Shown here: piece by piece, positions 23,736 to 38,251 of the stretch
How the letters are laid out: every line of letters starts with the position of its first letter
How positions within the stretch are numbered: position 1 is the stretch's first letter
From: Bicyclus anynana
Lineage: Eukaryota; Arthropoda; Insecta; Lepidoptera; Nymphalidae
DNA: 64,000 nt
Assembly (NCBI RefSeq): GCF_947172395.1
Contig: NC_069084.1
Location: forward strand, 5,147,107 to 5,211,106
Direction of reading: 5' to 3'
Made by a program: the position numbers and the translations under genes
Notes under the pieces: generated by a model
Seen by the model: only the letters and a program-made list of their open reading frames with translations
Database searches by the model: none
Told to the model about the DNA's origin: nothing

Positions 23736-24106
23736 ACTACCAGAGACGCAGAGGGTTAAATATAAATTATTTATAACAAGGATTTTGGTAACAAGAAATG
23801 TATTCTAATAGTAACAGAAAACTAAATGGCGTCTCTTTGTGGTTATTGTTCAATCAGAACTCGCCACTGTTTAACCGTTTCAATGGAAGTCTCGACAGTT
23901 TAGATGGTCTAACCACGATCTTGTTCCGTGAATTTAAACCTGACTCCAACCTTTGGAGTACTCTAGAGCTTGTATAAAGGCGTCTCCTTCACCTCTCTAG
24001 ATTGTTAGATGTTATTACAGCTTATTTATTAAGCGAATAAGTGTTAAACATAACTTTAAATAAGTACGTATAATAAAATCAATAATAATGCATTTATTAT
24101 ATAAGT

Positions 24107-24432
24107 ATAATCAGAAATGAGGAGATCCGCAGACGAACCAAAGACATAGACAAGAACACTCAGCGAGTCGCGAAGCTGAAGTGGCAATGGGCAGGCCACA
24201 TAGTTCGAAGAACCGATGGACGTTGTGATCCCAAGGTGCTGGAATAGCGACCCCGCACGGGAGAGCGCAGTGTTGGTCGACCCCCCAGTAGGTGGACCGA
24301 AGACATCAAGTGGGTTGCAGGGAGCCGCTGGATGCTGGCAGCTCAAGATCGTTTTGTTTGAAAGTCCATACAAGAGGTCTATGTCCAGCAGTGGACGTCC
24401 AAGGGTTGATAATGATGATGATAATGATGATT
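24107..24432 (+). pseudogene. 5'-truncated RTE-like LINE: reverse-transcriptase C-terminal remnant
   Basis: Frames broken by stops encode KLKWQWAGHIVRRTDG, a PKVLE segment, GERSVGRPP and RWTEDIK, the tail typical of RTE-type LINE polymerases in Lepidoptera, and it ends in a GATAATGATGATG run. Non-functional. Confidence 0.7.
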
Positions 24433-24443
24433 AGCATATACAT

Positions 24444-24690
24444 GCTTTTCAGTTATGTGCATTTTAAGAAATTAAATATCACGTGTCTCAATTGGTGAAG
24501 GAAAACATTGTAAATAAATATGATGTTGAAATAGCCTGCATACCTGAGAATTGTCTTAGTTCTCTACGTGTGTGAAGTCAGTCAACCCGTATTGGGCCAG
24601 CGTGGTGGAGTATTGGCCTAGCACTTTCATTTTGAGAGGAGACGCGAGTTTAGCTGTGAGTCGAATATTTATTCTTAATGATATGATGAG
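24444..24690 (+). mobile_element. SINE S1, 5'-truncated
   Basis: Begins in the CTTTTCAGTTATGTGCATTT region without the tRNA head and ends with a GATGATTTGATG tail. It follows directly on a LINE tail. Confidence 0.65.
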
Positions 24691-24821
24691 TTGATGATTT
24701 GATGAATTTAGTATTTTTTTAAATAAGACCAGCGTTGTAGTCGTAAAGATAGTGTTAGGAGTTGGAAGAATAATCCACCTACATTATCAGCAATATTATG
24801 TGTTATATTAATTTATCTAGT

Positions 24822-24925
24822 ACTAGCGAACCCGTCAAGCTTCGCTTTGACGTATGTGCAATTCTTCCATATCCCTACCCTACCCCTACCCTTCCCCTAC
24901 CCTACCCCTACCCCTAAGGTTTATA
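24822..24925 (+). mobile_element. Short CCCTAC-bearing element fragment
   Basis: Begins ACTAGCGAACCCGTCAAGCT and then carries a brief CCCTAC array. The head resembles TAGCGGCCCAGTCAAGCTTC at 63700 and, inverted, at about 6600-6640. Confidence 0.55.
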
Positions 24926-27364
24926 ATTGACTTTTAAACGTTTGTATGGCAAATAGAAAAGGGTTATTTTTATGGTTTTCCCGGCAATTATTCTAATTTT
25001 TCTCACCTTTTAAACCTTCCCTATACCTCTACGAACATTTGAAGACCAAGATAAGATAAGTCCGTTTAGCAATTCATTTTTATATATATAGAAGATATCC
25101 ACACCAACTAGAACGGAAGCTACGTGCGTGAAAACGCGTCGTAGGCCCATTTCCCAGAATTGTTTTCGTTTGATAACACTCGATGCGACGCATCGATAAA
25201 TAAACAAGGTAATCAAACAAACTGATCTAGTAACAGAGGTTCGCCTGGAAAATAGAAATCTATCTATCTTAAGTGTAAATACGACTATTTATGTCAACTT
25301 TGTGCAAAATACACGGTTATTTGAAGTATTCAAACAGCTGGAAATCTCTGGTGAGCAGTTTAATCGCTTTTTGCTTTGCGGCGAATCTGCAATGTGCGAA
25401 ATACGAATCCACCAGTATTTAGACGTTTAAAGTCACTTTGTATTGCGACTGGCTTTGACACTGTCTCTGTTTAGGTCAATGCGGATGCCAATCGGCACTC
25501 GGCGTGCAATGTCGGGATGCCTTTGATTTAAATGATTTGCTTGCTAAATCTTGCTATGAGTACTTGGTTATTGGAGCTTCGGCGACGATATTGTACTTTG
25601 TGAACTATAGTTCTTAATGGCACTGGCATTTAATGAGGGCACTCGTGCTACAATGGCTAATTACATGCAGTGGCATACAACACTTTTTCTACGACTGTGA
25701 TAAAAGAATTAACAAAACTTGGTAAATAATTTAGATTTAGAACATGACCTCCTTGATTTTGTATCAGCTCAGCCTCCTAGATTTAGTCTCGGCGTGGCCT
25801 TCTAGATTTTGTCTCTTATTAAGAAGTTTGAATTTTTGTAGCCAATAACTATTTAAAAAATAAAAAATATTGTAGCACCCACGTATAATGAACATTACCA
25901 AACGACCTGTAGGAATGAATTCTTTGTGATATGGTTTGAGGTATATATTGACAGCTAGTTATGACTTTTACATCAAGTAATTAGTGCCCTTGCACCACGA
26001 GTGATAGTTACAGGTACAACAGACAGCACGACTGATACAATGGCTATTTATTGCAGTGGTGGTATACAAATTACAATATTTTGGTCAGCTGGCTATGTCA
26101 GCCTTCGATATTGCGCTTGTAAATTCATTATAGTACAGTTAGTAGATAGTAATGCTTAGAATTATCGAATCCAGGCAATGCTAGGCATCTTTACTAAAAC
26201 ACTTGTATTTATTATCTACGATAATTTTTTTGTTAATCATTGACTTTAATAAAATTAAAAAATGATTGTATAAACTTGAGTAATTTCGGAAATAAAAACA
26301 AAATATTCTAATTTCATAAATTTATACAAAAAAATGATGTAAGATCTTAGAAAGGGTTTACATAACGAGAGTAATATCTCAAAATTTCTGTTCAATTTAA
26401 GAAAAGTTTCCGCTAAACAAGTGGAAAGTATCTCAGACATTTTCCACAGCATTTCGCCAACAAAAAGAGTTTCAGCAAAAAGATTAAATTGAGCAACTAA
26501 AAAGATAAAATTAAGCAACTCTCTCCATTCCGGATAACCTTAACTAACTTTTTCAAAACAGCGCAGTATAGAATTTAACTGACCATTCTGACGTACTTTT
26601 AGTTTACGTAATTTCACTTAACAAAAGTGTTCTGTCGGAGTGCCAGCGATTTTTCCCCTCACCTATATAGTCGATGGTTAATGTATTTTTAGGAACCAGA
26701 AGAGGAAATTTGAATAAAATAAGGAATTAAAAGTCATTTATTTACGCGCACATGTACTTTGTAATAAGAACTTAAACAAATCACAGATAATTAATAACAT
26801 TTAAAGTTATTAATGATCTTTGATTTGTTTAAGTTAAACACAATTTAACGAAATAAAATTTAACGGGCTGTTACACTTTACACAATGTTGTCACCACACG
26901 AAAATCGCCTTTTTCGAATGCAGCGGAAGTGCAGCCGCTTAGGCTTGCCTCTACCGCCACATTTCATTCTCTCTGATGATGTCATCTCAGTATTCTCCCC
27001 ACAATATTATATTGAAAATTAACTTTTGTTAAACTCTACAAAAATTAGTCATAACTACCTCAGAGAATAACTACTTCAAGGCTTCAATAGAACTCGCCAA
27101 AAACTTTTCTTCGTCGTCGTTTTCTTTCATGCGTTTTGAATTGAATGTATAACTTAGTGTAAAATTAATGGTGTATTTGTTAGATACATAAATATTGAGC
27201 AATTCGAAACAATACTGTCGAAGCAATTGCCGAATATTATGGAAATTGCTCCAATGATCTCCAGGTTGATCCATTTCTCTAGATTTTTCCACTGATTCCT
27301 CCAGGTGTAACCAAGCAAAAGTTAAAAAAGCACTCCAGTATAATCAAAAGTGTTGTAGATAACA

Positions 27365-27530
27365 CTAGTAGACGGCGCAGGAATACGAGGATGAAATAGT
27401 CTATAGCCTTCCTCGATAAATGGGCTATCTAACACTGAAAGAATTTTTCAAATCGGACCAGTAGTTCCTGAGATTAGCGCGTTCAACCAACCACACAAAC
27501 TTTTCAGCTTTATAATATTAGTATAGATAA
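27365..27530 (+). mobile_element. ACTAGCTGACGCC repeat, internal truncation
   Basis: Starts CACTAGTAGACGGCGCAGGA, lacks the PuPy-rich 5' middle and ends ATAATATTAGTATAGAT. Confidence 0.65.
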
Positions 27531-27929
27531 TTTGCACAAACAAATAAAATTAACATATTCCGTTACACACTATATTCCGTTACGCACAGAAAAAGCTTAA
27601 TAGCCGAAAAGTTTTAATTAGATCTCCTGAATGTCGACCGCACCCTACTGTGGCGAGCGAAGGCCGCGCGGAGGACGTCGGGTGATTAATCGACACTAAT
27701 GAAGCAAAGCCGCCGCTCCAGCTACGATTTCACTAATTTGCAAACATTTATACGTACCATTTGCTGGAGGATTCTTTAATTAATAAATAAATAAATAGAG
27801 CGGCAAATGTTACAAGCACCAAGACTATAAAATGATCGCGGTGTAGTTTTTGATTTCTAATTTAGGTCAGCAGGTAAATATTGTAGTTTTTTCTGTATAT
27901 AAAATACAGGAATAAAATTTATGACAGTT

Positions 27930-28258
27930 CTCTGCGTGATCGAATCAGAAATGAGGAGATCCCAATGGGAGTGCCAATGGGCAGGCCACATTGTTCGAAG
28001 AGCCAATGGACGTTGTGGTCCCAAGGTGCTAGAATGGCGAACTCTTTTTTTTTTAATTCTTTACAAGTTAGCCCTTGACTACAATCTCACCTCGCACCGC
28101 AAAGTTTACCTTCGGTGAACCGAGGGTATCTAGCGGGTTGCAGGGAAACACTGGATGCTGGCGGCTCGAGACCGTTGTGCTGGGAAGTCCATGCAACAGG
28201 CCTATGTCTAGCAGTGGACGTCTATCTGCTGATAATGATGATGTTGATGATGACATCG
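27930..28258 (+). pseudogene. 5'-truncated RTE-like LINE with nested SINE S3 piece
   Basis: The same LINE tail (ECQWAGHIVRRANGR...PKVLEWR) is interrupted at about 28040-28105 by an S3 tail fragment. It resumes with RVSSGLQGNTGCW in another frame and ends GATAATGATGATG. Confidence 0.65.
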
Positions 28259-31200
28259 ACTCTGAAAGCTTTTTTTAGGACGCATTAATGACAAAAATGA
28301 GAAAAAAGATGATAGTACCCCAAAGTTGCCATGCCATTCAGAGTGGTAAATATAATAAATAACTTAGAAAGATGTTTTATTACATTTTGATTTTAAAAAT
28401 GATGTAGAAAGTTAATTTGTTCACTACTAACTGGCATTATAATAATAATAATAATAATATATTAAAAGAAAAAATAGATTGAATTTGGAACATTGAATTT
28501 TTATAGATAATAGTATATCCCTTAATAATTAAATAATTAAAATCTAGTATCACGTTGTGGTCGTACCCCTCCACAACGCCAACGGCTTGTTATATCTACT
28601 GTGCCAACGGCTTGATTGATTTCAAAACGTATATATTGATGATTTTTTTTTCAAATTAGTAGGTATGAGATTTGGTTTTATTTTATATATTTATTTTATG
28701 ACAGCGCCCGTGATTGAGAATCGCTGCCCATTTTTGCATTTAAAATGCTCAAAAATATTCGCAAACACATTTTTCCATAGGCCCGCCCGGCCGGAGTCGA
28801 TAAAAATTTTTCACACACAGAAAATCAAGTATTGTATTCATATTTCCCGTATGTAACCGAAATTAATTTTACAGTACTCCGCAAAATTGAATAATTGCCG
28901 TATACCGTGGAATGTTTCGTAACAAATTGGTGCGGTCAGAGCGAATATAATTTCAATGTATTAAATTATATTAATGCGCGTTAATGTTCACGTTCCTACG
29001 TTTTATTATGTTGATTGACTGTTTAAATAAATGTTGCTATTTATAAATATTCGTTGGAATGAATATTCATTTAGTGGTCGAGCGAAATCTGTTTTTACTC
29101 ACCTATTGTTGTGGTGTGTTGTTTATTTTTTGAGATTGGTAACTATTCTGCATCCAAAATCTGTGATACTGACATGTTTCAATCTTCTCGTATGTACATA
29201 GTTTATTATTTGAATTATTCGATTGGTTAAGAAGCTAATGTTATCTTTCCTAACATAATCCCTTCATTCCCTTTGTGTTAAATAATTTTGTGTTACTACC
29301 TGTTTGTGTTTTTGTTTAAATATGGTCTATTAAAAAAATAGTTAACTAGGGAATAATTTAAAAAAAAACGAACTAATTAGCATAAACAGAATAGTTTCTC
29401 TTTTAAAATTTTTGCAGTTAAGTCGTTTCGTTAAAAGGGCTTCGCAATTAACAAGCTAGAGTTTATTCAAGTTTTCAATGATATCAAAGAATAATTCTTA
29501 CTTTAAGGAATAGTCACTGTTGGATGAAATTTTAAAAATTCTGGAAAATGAATTCTATGTCAGCGCCATTTCTTTAGAAAGTCTGAAGATGTTGAACAAA
29601 TTACATCTTAATGTTAAAACGAGCAATTATTATATAGAGCAGTTTGACTCGTCAACGCCTTGAAATTATGGGAAATACTCCCCAGCACCCTGTATAATAT
29701 TCTCGTGTCGCAGTGTTTCTTATCAAACTCCTCCCAAACATCCGGACAGATTTTTAGGAAATTTGTGTACATATCGGTTAGGTGAGAATCGGCCTACATC
29801 TTACCTTTTTTCATGAAATAAGGCAAATCAACGTTTGCTGGGACTGGTCAGTTAGTCTATCTATACTTGATAGCGGCTTGTTGTATTTGAAAATTTCTGT
29901 TCGTATTTTGTTTGCAGATTAGAAAGTGGTCTATGTAAGGACGTGTATACGGTTGTTGAGGTATATTTTCAGGAAAAGACCTACCTACCTACCTACCTTG
30001 TATTAGGATTTTTTTTCATTAGTTAACTTCATCCGAATGTTGTTTGGTAGAGTTAGATTTAGAGCAGTTCGTTTATTTGTTTAATATTTTTTACCTCAAG
30101 ATAAAACTTTACAGGCCGGTTTAAGTCTTTCTCAAAAGTGTCAGATAGCTTATTCACGAATTTTTATTCGAATCTTTGTCACTACTAAAATCCACATAGA
30201 AAGTCACATAGTGACGAATAATTCTCAAACAAAGCTTCGCAAAAATATATCAACCAAGAAAAGTTTCCTAAATTTTAGGATTCTTACGAGATTTTTTTTT
30301 ATAAAAATCGGTTGAGCACCCGCAGAGACTGTGCCAGATTATCGTGAAAACAAATAAACATAATAAACGCTCATTTCCTGCAGGGAAAACATAGAAAACG
30401 TTTTAAATTCTCAATGCTCATCGATCGCTTTCAGTTGCGTGTATTACAGAACAGTAACGTAATTACGCGAATCGCGATTGTATTGTTATAATATTGACTA
30501 TGCATATTATTTTTTCTACTTTCAGAATCTACTCAAAATAAAACCTTAAACCATGTCACAAAGCTATTCTTACAATTCGTTTGATAATGTTCATTACGTG
30601 TAAGGTAAATCGTGTTACAATAGACTCAAAAATAGATAGATATTTTTGATTTTTAATGTCAGATAACTGGCTACCAATTAGTCATAATTTCATTAGTTTC
30701 TATTAACGTTGTGATTACCTTTATAAGTAATATGTATATGTGAAATATATATTTTTTTCAAGGTGAAACGAACTTTTAATTTAGGTGTAACATTAAAAAC
30801 TTTTCTGAAAAAAATACATTTAGAACGCGAAATCCTAATCAAAATCGGATCAGTGGCGTTTGATAAAATCTAACTCAGGTACTCGTAGGGGTCAAATACA
30901 TAATTACCTTTATGAATTCCATTAGTAAAACGAATATTTTCCTGTAATAAAATCAGCTTGATCCAATCAGAGCGACAATCGCATTGTCACAATCAGAATA
31001 AACGTAATACAACCCCTATACAGTCGGAAATCTCTATTCCGTTAGTTACGATCCAATTGGGCATCGAATTCACACTTAACGCTTATAAGTTTCACTTAGC
31101 TTGAATTTATTTTATCTGCCCTCAGTTACGTGCTAAATTAAAATAAACTGCAACTTTGTAGATAAATTTCCGATGCTGAAAGTTTTTAATCATATTTTAT

Positions 31201-32589
31201 TACGCTATACGGAACTTATCTGGAACTAATATTTTCTGTGTTTTAATTAATTTTTCAGTTGCGAATTTGTTTTTACCAAGTAAATTGCACTATTGCCGTG
31301 CAAGTTTTTAAATTATCACATTTCATTTACAAAGAATACGTAAAAAGAGGAGATAAATTTAACTTTGCATCTGTTTACCTTTCCGTAGCATGCACAGTTT
31401 TAGTTTTTTTGTTTGAATAGTAATTTGCCAGGTATACCTATTTGTTAAAATTTCTAATAACCAAATTAAAAAAAAATCAAAAATTCAATATTAGTTTATT
31501 TCAAGTATTTTTACAAGCACTTTTGAAACGTCAGTTGACTATTGTATAGATTCAACCACCGGATCCGAAGGCAGGTTCTGCTGAGAAGAGTCGGTAAGAA
31601 ACTCAACAGTTGAACTTAAAAAAATATAATTTACAATTGATAACAACATTACAAATTCTTATAGTTTTACTTTCTGTGTGAATGAGGAAGCTGATCCAAT
31701 GGCCTCCAAGCATCTTTATCAATAAGGAACTTATCAATGGTGTAAAGTCAGTCAGTCCTCTGCCTATCTGCCTGTTAACGATAAATATGAAACAAGGTAA
31801 TGAACTAATTTTCATGCAGTTTTCAGAAATAGTTAGAGTGACTCATGAGGAAGGTTTAAGTGCATAATTAGTCAAGATTTTGTGTAAATTGATTGAATTT
31901 TTTTGTGAATTGTTTGAATTTTGTTTGATTTTGTGTGAATTGATTGAATTTTGTGTAAATTGGTTAGAAGTTTCGGAATAATCAAGCCACCTGGAGGAGC
32001 TCATATCAAAAATAATGAGTCTTCCCTTTGACTTAAAACAAAACATTGTAAATCTGCAGCATTCCGTTTTTATACCATGCGAGCGAAGTCGCGGGCGACT
32101 GATAACTTTTTGTATAATTTTTAACTATTCTGAAACTTTGCTTTTGGGTTATTATTACTCTCGAGAAATGGAAGCAAATTAAACGTACTTACATACAACA
32201 AAACGTTGCGTGCAGGAAGTCTGAAACATTCCGTTTTTCTACCACATGAGCGAAGTCGCGGGCGTCTGCTATAGTTTTTTTGTATAATTTTAAAGTATTC
32301 TGAGTAAGATTCAAGTATAGCTTGCTTTTGTGTTATTGTAACTCTCGAGAAATGGAAGCAAAACCAAACGTTCTTACATACACAGGTCCAACATGTAAGG
32401 GAGTCGTGAGTTAATTAATCGTAACTGGTAGTCGCATGGAATAACAGCCGGATACCTATCACCTTTCCACACGTCAATTTGCATAACAATGATGATGGTG
32501 GGTTCTCTGTTTCAGATCGTCGATTCAGGTTACCCATTAAATTAAATCACTGTTATCACCACAATGTGAATAATCACTCAATTCAATTC

Positions 32590-33090
32590 AATGGACTTCA
32601 AAAAAGGAGGAGGTTCTCACTGTCTTGGCACCGCCTTCAAATTAATCAGAAGGTAGCACATACAATGTTATTTTTTGCTTTTTAGGGTAGTGGAAACATT
32701 AATGTGATTTTTTTTTTAATAAATAAATCAACATACTTATACAATACACATCACTATCTAGCCCCAAAGTAAGCATACAGAGTAGCTTGTGTTATGGGTA
32801 CTATGACAGTTGATATTATAATATTCATATCCATTTATATACTACATATAAATACTTATATAATGTATAAATACACACAGACACTGGAAAAAACCCATGC
32901 TCATCACACAAATATTTTCCAGTTGTGGGAATCGAACCCACGGCCGTGGATGCAGAAAGCAGGGTCACTGCCCACTGCGCCACGCGGCCGTCAAATTCAA
33001 ATTCAAATACATCAAATTTTGAAGTCGGTTGTTTGTTTTTTATTATTTTTTTTTTAGTTTAGTCAGTATGTTTTGTGTTTTTGAAGTTAG
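32590..33090. mobile_element. ACCGACTTC-family element split by a SINE
   Basis: The 5' end GGACTTCAAAAAAGGAGG and the 3' end TTTTGAAGTCGGTTG flank the S4 SINE at 32720-32995. It contains CTTGGCACCGCCTTCAAAT. Confidence 0.55.
32720..32995 (-). mobile_element. Fourth SINE family (S4)
   Basis: On the minus strand, head GGCCGCGTGGCGCAGTGGGC and B box GGGTTCGATTCCC, with an AT-rich tail at the left. It sits inside an ACCGACTTC element (32590-33090). Confidence 0.65.
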
Positions 33091-34867
33091 TTGAATTTTT
33101 TTCTGCCACGGATCCCTGAAAAACGCCTTATACAAAAAGGCACGAATTAATGACGTCGTAGATCATAATTATCGTTAGATTTGTAGGGGCGTTCAAACAA
33201 AATTACAAATATCTTTGCTATTTGTAGGTACGTTTATATTTATAGTTCATATATTGGAAAATATCACGTTTAATGTACGAAAGCTAAAACTGTATGAAAT
33301 TTCATCTAATTACGATAAAAGATTTTTAATAGATTTTGACATTTTAAAATCTTATTTGTTTTGCAAACATTCAGACAATCTTTGCTTTTTACGCATAAAT
33401 TAGTTAACATTGACCTTATTTACTCGAATAAAAATCAATATATTCAAAGCTAGTCATCATTCCCATTACAGAATTGAGCTACACGATCTAACGTCAAGCC
33501 TCCTCAGATTGAAGCCACATTACCTTGTCACTGCTCATTCTGTAATCGTTTCGCTATAAATCCTTTATATCAAAGCGCTCACGGTAGATTTTTTTGGCCG
33601 GTGAAGCTAAAAAGCTTAAAAAATGAAACAGCGAGCGAATGAAAAACTAGTTCGGATGAATACTAACACCACTGTCGCGCCGGTGCATAGATTCCCTTAT
33701 GACTGAGGATGAAGTTGAAAAATTGATTGGATTGTTACCCAACTGGAATGAAAAATGTACGTATGTATACGTTCGAAGCCATAGTTTGGGTTTTTGTCGT
33801 TTTGTTACTTTGTATTCCAGGGGTGGATTAAACGTTGAGAGCATGGCAAGCACCTCTTCTTGTAGGAGAGGTGACACAAACTGGATATTATCACCCCTAA
33901 GCATCCGATGTGGAGTAGCGCCGTAGAGTAATGCCCCCCCCCCCCCCGCCCCATATTTTTAGCCATAGATTTTACTCTAGCAATTGGAACTCGAGTTCGT
34001 CAGTCTATATTCCTATCATAGGTAAGTACGGTAAGCAATTATGGAGGTAGCAGGTCTCTATGGATCCTCAGTTATTCAAGAATAAAATATTTTTTATATA
34101 ATTTTGTACGGGATAGTATATGGTATCATGTATCCGCATCAGCTATCTGTCTAGCATCAGCTGCTAGTCATTTTGCTTCACGGAAACCATTTATAGACAC
34201 CGTTAAATATAAAAAAAAACAAAACTTTTTGTATCTTTTTTAGAAAAGTTCGTGATACGTGTCACTAACTTTATGTGCTTATCGATCGAATAGAGGAACT
34301 GGTAAACGAGCACATAGAGGACAAATTAGAAAACAAAATATATATTTTGTTCAAATTTTTTTTTTCTTGTACGGCCAATCTGCGATCACTCCTAAGACTA
34401 TAAACAAATATGTTGCGAGTGTCTTTGTTTTGTAGAGGTCGATCCTCATTAGGAGTCGGCACTCATTTGGTGCGTCCTGTTTTCAAATGTCCAGGTCGAG
34501 TATGCGTTTACGTTTAAAACGTCTCGGACTTGTTCAAATTTAAAGAAAATTTTCTTTTAAATAAAAATAATTTGACTTCTCGATATTGTTTTAAAACAAT
34601 TTCATTAGCTATAAAAATCTTTGATCATTGAAAGTATTCATGGGTGAATTTATAACGAGCATAAATTTGTTGAAACCTAATGAAAGAACAACTATAAAGT
34701 GTTATTTATAGGAGTTGTAAGTTTCTTTGGAAAGTTTATTTCGAACAGGAATTTTCGTACAGACAGTGAACGACCCAGAGTTTACAGTTGACAGGGGAAT
34801 TATTTCTTTGATTTCTGCTGTTTTGAAAGCAGTGCCGGATTTCTCAAATTTGCCACCAGATTATGCT

Positions 34868-35231
34868 CCCGATCGCATTGTGATTTTTTTTTAGGCCAGG
34901 GCGGCCAATGTTATTTCGAAATTAACCATCTACACAGGATATATTATAATGCACAAGTGTGTGCGTAAAGCACAGGTGCACTCTCTATTCCCTCACTCTC
35001 ATAGTCCGATGGGACGGCAGACCGTCACGACCGGTGAAAGATCAGGCACAGGACCGACAGCTTTACGTGCTCGGGGATGTACCAACACCGCCAACTTCCT
35101 AACTGCTATGAAGATTTTTCTTGTAAGAAAAATCCCAGTAACGTATTTTTTTTGTTGGCCTGACCCGGGATTCGAACCCTGGACCTCATTGTCCGCAGCT
35201 GAACCGGCTTACCACAGGACCAATGAGGCAG
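34868..35231 (-). mobile_element. SINE family S2
   Basis: Minus-strand copy with B-box-like GGTTCGAATCCCGGGTC and the head complement ACCAATGAGGCAG at its end. Confidence 0.7.
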
Positions 35232-35619
35232 TAGGTTATAATTAGGTACATAGTAGAGTTTCACGAAAACCAAGACTTGTATTTTCTATGCATATCATGT
35301 TTTTTTCTTTATTTCTGTAAGACTATTTTTGGCTCAAATTTGCCGCCCTAGGCCTACTTAGCCTGCTGGTAAATCCGCCACTGTTCGGAAGTCTAGTTTT
35401 TCCGATAAATTTCATAATTAATTTGTTCATAGAATTCCTATTGCCTGTGTAGTCCAACAAGGTGTGAAAATTTTCTTCCCAAATAACAATTTAAAAAAAA
35501 AACAAAATCCAAATAACAGTTGATAATGTTTTTCAATAGTTTAGTGTTTTAACCATTTTCGTAGCTGTTTATTGTAGTTTAGAATTTAATAAACTAATAT
35601 TATTATATTCATACTAATT

Positions 35620-35935
35620 GAGCCGTGATAGCCCAGTGGATATGACCTTTGCCTCCGATTCCGGAGGGTGTGGGTTCGAATCCGGTCTGGGGCATGCACC
35701 TCCAACTTTTCAGTTGTGTGCATTTTAAGAAATTAAATATCACGTGTCTCAATCGGTGAAGGAAAACATCGTGAGGAAACCTGCATACCAGAGAATTACC
35801 TTAATTCTCTGCGTGTGAGAAGTCTGCCAATCCGCATTGGGCCAGCGTGGTGGACTATTGGCCTAACCTCTCTCATTCTGAGAGGAGACTCGAGCTCAGC
35901 AGTGAGCCGAATATGGGTTGATGACGACGACGACT
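35620..35935 (+). mobile_element. tRNA-derived SINE, family S1, full length
   Basis: Starts GAGCCGTGATAGCCCAGTGG, with B box GGTTCGAATCCGG, central block, and tail GGGTTGATGACGACGACGAC. One of the most intact copies here. Confidence 0.85.
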
Positions 35936-36523
35936 AATTGATACGACAAACGTTGTTCTGTATAATTTTCTTGTTTCGGAGTGCAACACAAATAAAGTGA
36001 CACGAGATTTTTATGATAAACTAGCGGATGCCCGCGACATCGTACGCGAGGAATTCAGTTTTTCACAAATCCCGCGGGAACCATACATTTTTCCGGGATG
36101 AAAAGTAGTCTATGTGTTAATTTAGAGCAAAATCTATTTCCATTCCAAACTTCGGCTAAATCGCATTAGTAGCCGCAGCGCGAAAGAGGGACAAACATAC
36201 TTACACACAAACTTTCGCCTTTATAATGTTTTTGTGATAGCGTGATAAGGATTATTATTATCTAATTTTACATATTTTTTTTATTTATTACCTACTCGTA
36301 GTATGTGCCAAACTTCTAGGCCTTTCTGATGTTACAGGATACCTGACTTCACAGCTATAATGACCCTGCCTAGATATATTTTGGAACACTGCACAGCCAT
36401 ACGCCTCGTGTTCAGAGCGGACTCGAAGTAGGCATACTATATCTGGCCATTCTACCCATTACAATAGTTCAATCGAAGGCGTACTGACGTCCCAAGTTTT
36501 ATACCCAATCGTTATAAATTATA

Positions 36524-36795
36524 CGGATGGATACGACTTCTGCCTCCGATTCCAGAGGGTGTGGGTTCGAATTCAGTCCGGGGCATGCATCTCCAACTTA
36601 TCAGTTGTGTGCATTAAGTCTCAAACGGTTAAGGAAAAACATCGTGAGGAAACCTGCACACCAGAGAATTTTCTTAATTCTCTGCGTGTGTGAAGTCTGC
36701 CAATCCGCATCGGGCCAGCGTGGTGGACTATTGGCTTAACCTCTCATTCTGAGAGAGACTCGAGCTCAGCAGTGAGCCGAATATGAGTTGATAGT
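36524..36795 (+). mobile_element. tRNA-derived SINE, family S1, short head
   Basis: Starts in the tRNA-like head (GGATACGACTTCTGCCTCCG), with B box GGTTCGAATTC and tail GAGCCGAATATGAGTTG. Part of the central block is missing. Confidence 0.75.
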
Positions 36796-38251
36796 GATGT
36801 TATAAATTATAATATTAAACGCCCTGAAGTATTTCCTTTTGGAATGTATTATTTCTCTAAAAAGTAGTATAGAAGTAATTGTGTATATCCTCGTGTATAG
36901 GTTACCCCTTGCCAAAACGAAATAAAATATAATAAAAAAACAGCCTAATTTTTCGTCGCCGGGACGGTATCGTTTGTTTCCAACCCCCGCGCCGACAAAA
37001 GAAACGTAAGCACCCTTTTGTAAAGTCTTGTCAGACGTTAAAATACCAAAAACCATTGTTCACGTCTCGTTTTTATCATCCTTGTCAACTTTGCCATTTA
37101 TCACCTCGGAAAATTTTGCCTCCTTTTTACGTTATAACCAGGTTTTATGGACATTTCGTGAATGTCGGCGATTTGTTTAAAAAATACTTAAGCAGACAAT
37201 GGGACACAAAAAATGGCCGGCGGTTGGGCATTAACGTTTCTATGACATTAATTCACTTTTTTTTTTGTATTTTTTTATTGTTGTTGTTTTGTGTGTAATG
37301 CTATCATATGTTATGTTATGTAAAGATGCAGTCTATGAAAGTACTACACTACTAACAAAAATATATGTGTCTGTCTGTGAATTTTGAATAATTGTGTTTT
37401 CTCACATGTTTTTTTTCTGATTCTACAAGTGCCGTAAGCTAGGCCGTAAATAGGATCTTAGGGTGTCACAGGGATCATCTCCCAACCAAGGAAACCAGTC
37501 ACGAAGTTGGTCTAAGTTAGCAAACATTCAAATGAGATCCTCACGTGTCATATTCCTTACAATCATGCTGTCAAATGCTAGGAGTATATGTAGTTTTTTA
37601 CACGATACTAAAACAAAAATGATTTTTTGTCCATCTGTCGGTTTAGGCTAATTTCTGAAACGGCTGAACCGATTATAAAAGGACTTTTACTGGAAGATAG
37701 AGCAGGTTTTTGAGCAATGTTACTTTTAATACCAGAATTATCATCAAAATCAAGGTTTCCGCGGGATTTGTGAGTGCTAGTTATAGAACATAAATTATTC
37801 ATGACATTATTATTTACTTTTCCAAAATGAAATCCGGCTTTTTAGTATATTTGTAAATATTGGAATCATGTATTCAATTTACTTACCTATAAATTTGCTA
37901 ACAGAAGCTATGTTCTCATTAAAGAAATTATTTACTAAAGAGACCAACTTGAAAGTCTTGAAAAAGCCATTTAATTAGCGCAAACATTGCCTTGAAGTCG
38001 AAAACGTGAAACAGTGGGATTGCAATTGAACAGTCGGAATCGGGATAAAACAACATGATTTTTGTTCAACAAAAAATTCAAGTATGCTTGGTTGATTCAG
38101 AGCAATTGTTTCTTGCAAAATAATTGGTAAAATTGGCACTTTGATTGCAAACAGATTCAACAAACTAAGATTTAACCAGGCTCAATAAACTTGACTTGAA
38201 AAACTTGATTTGTCAAGTATTTTAATTCTAGTTTACTGAATATTAGACCGA

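Noticed and set aside
33647..33904. 85-codon minus-strand frame near 33.7 kb
   Set aside because: The overlapping plus-strand sequence resembles repeat ends (GTAGGAGAGGTG) seen near 23450. No domain recognised.
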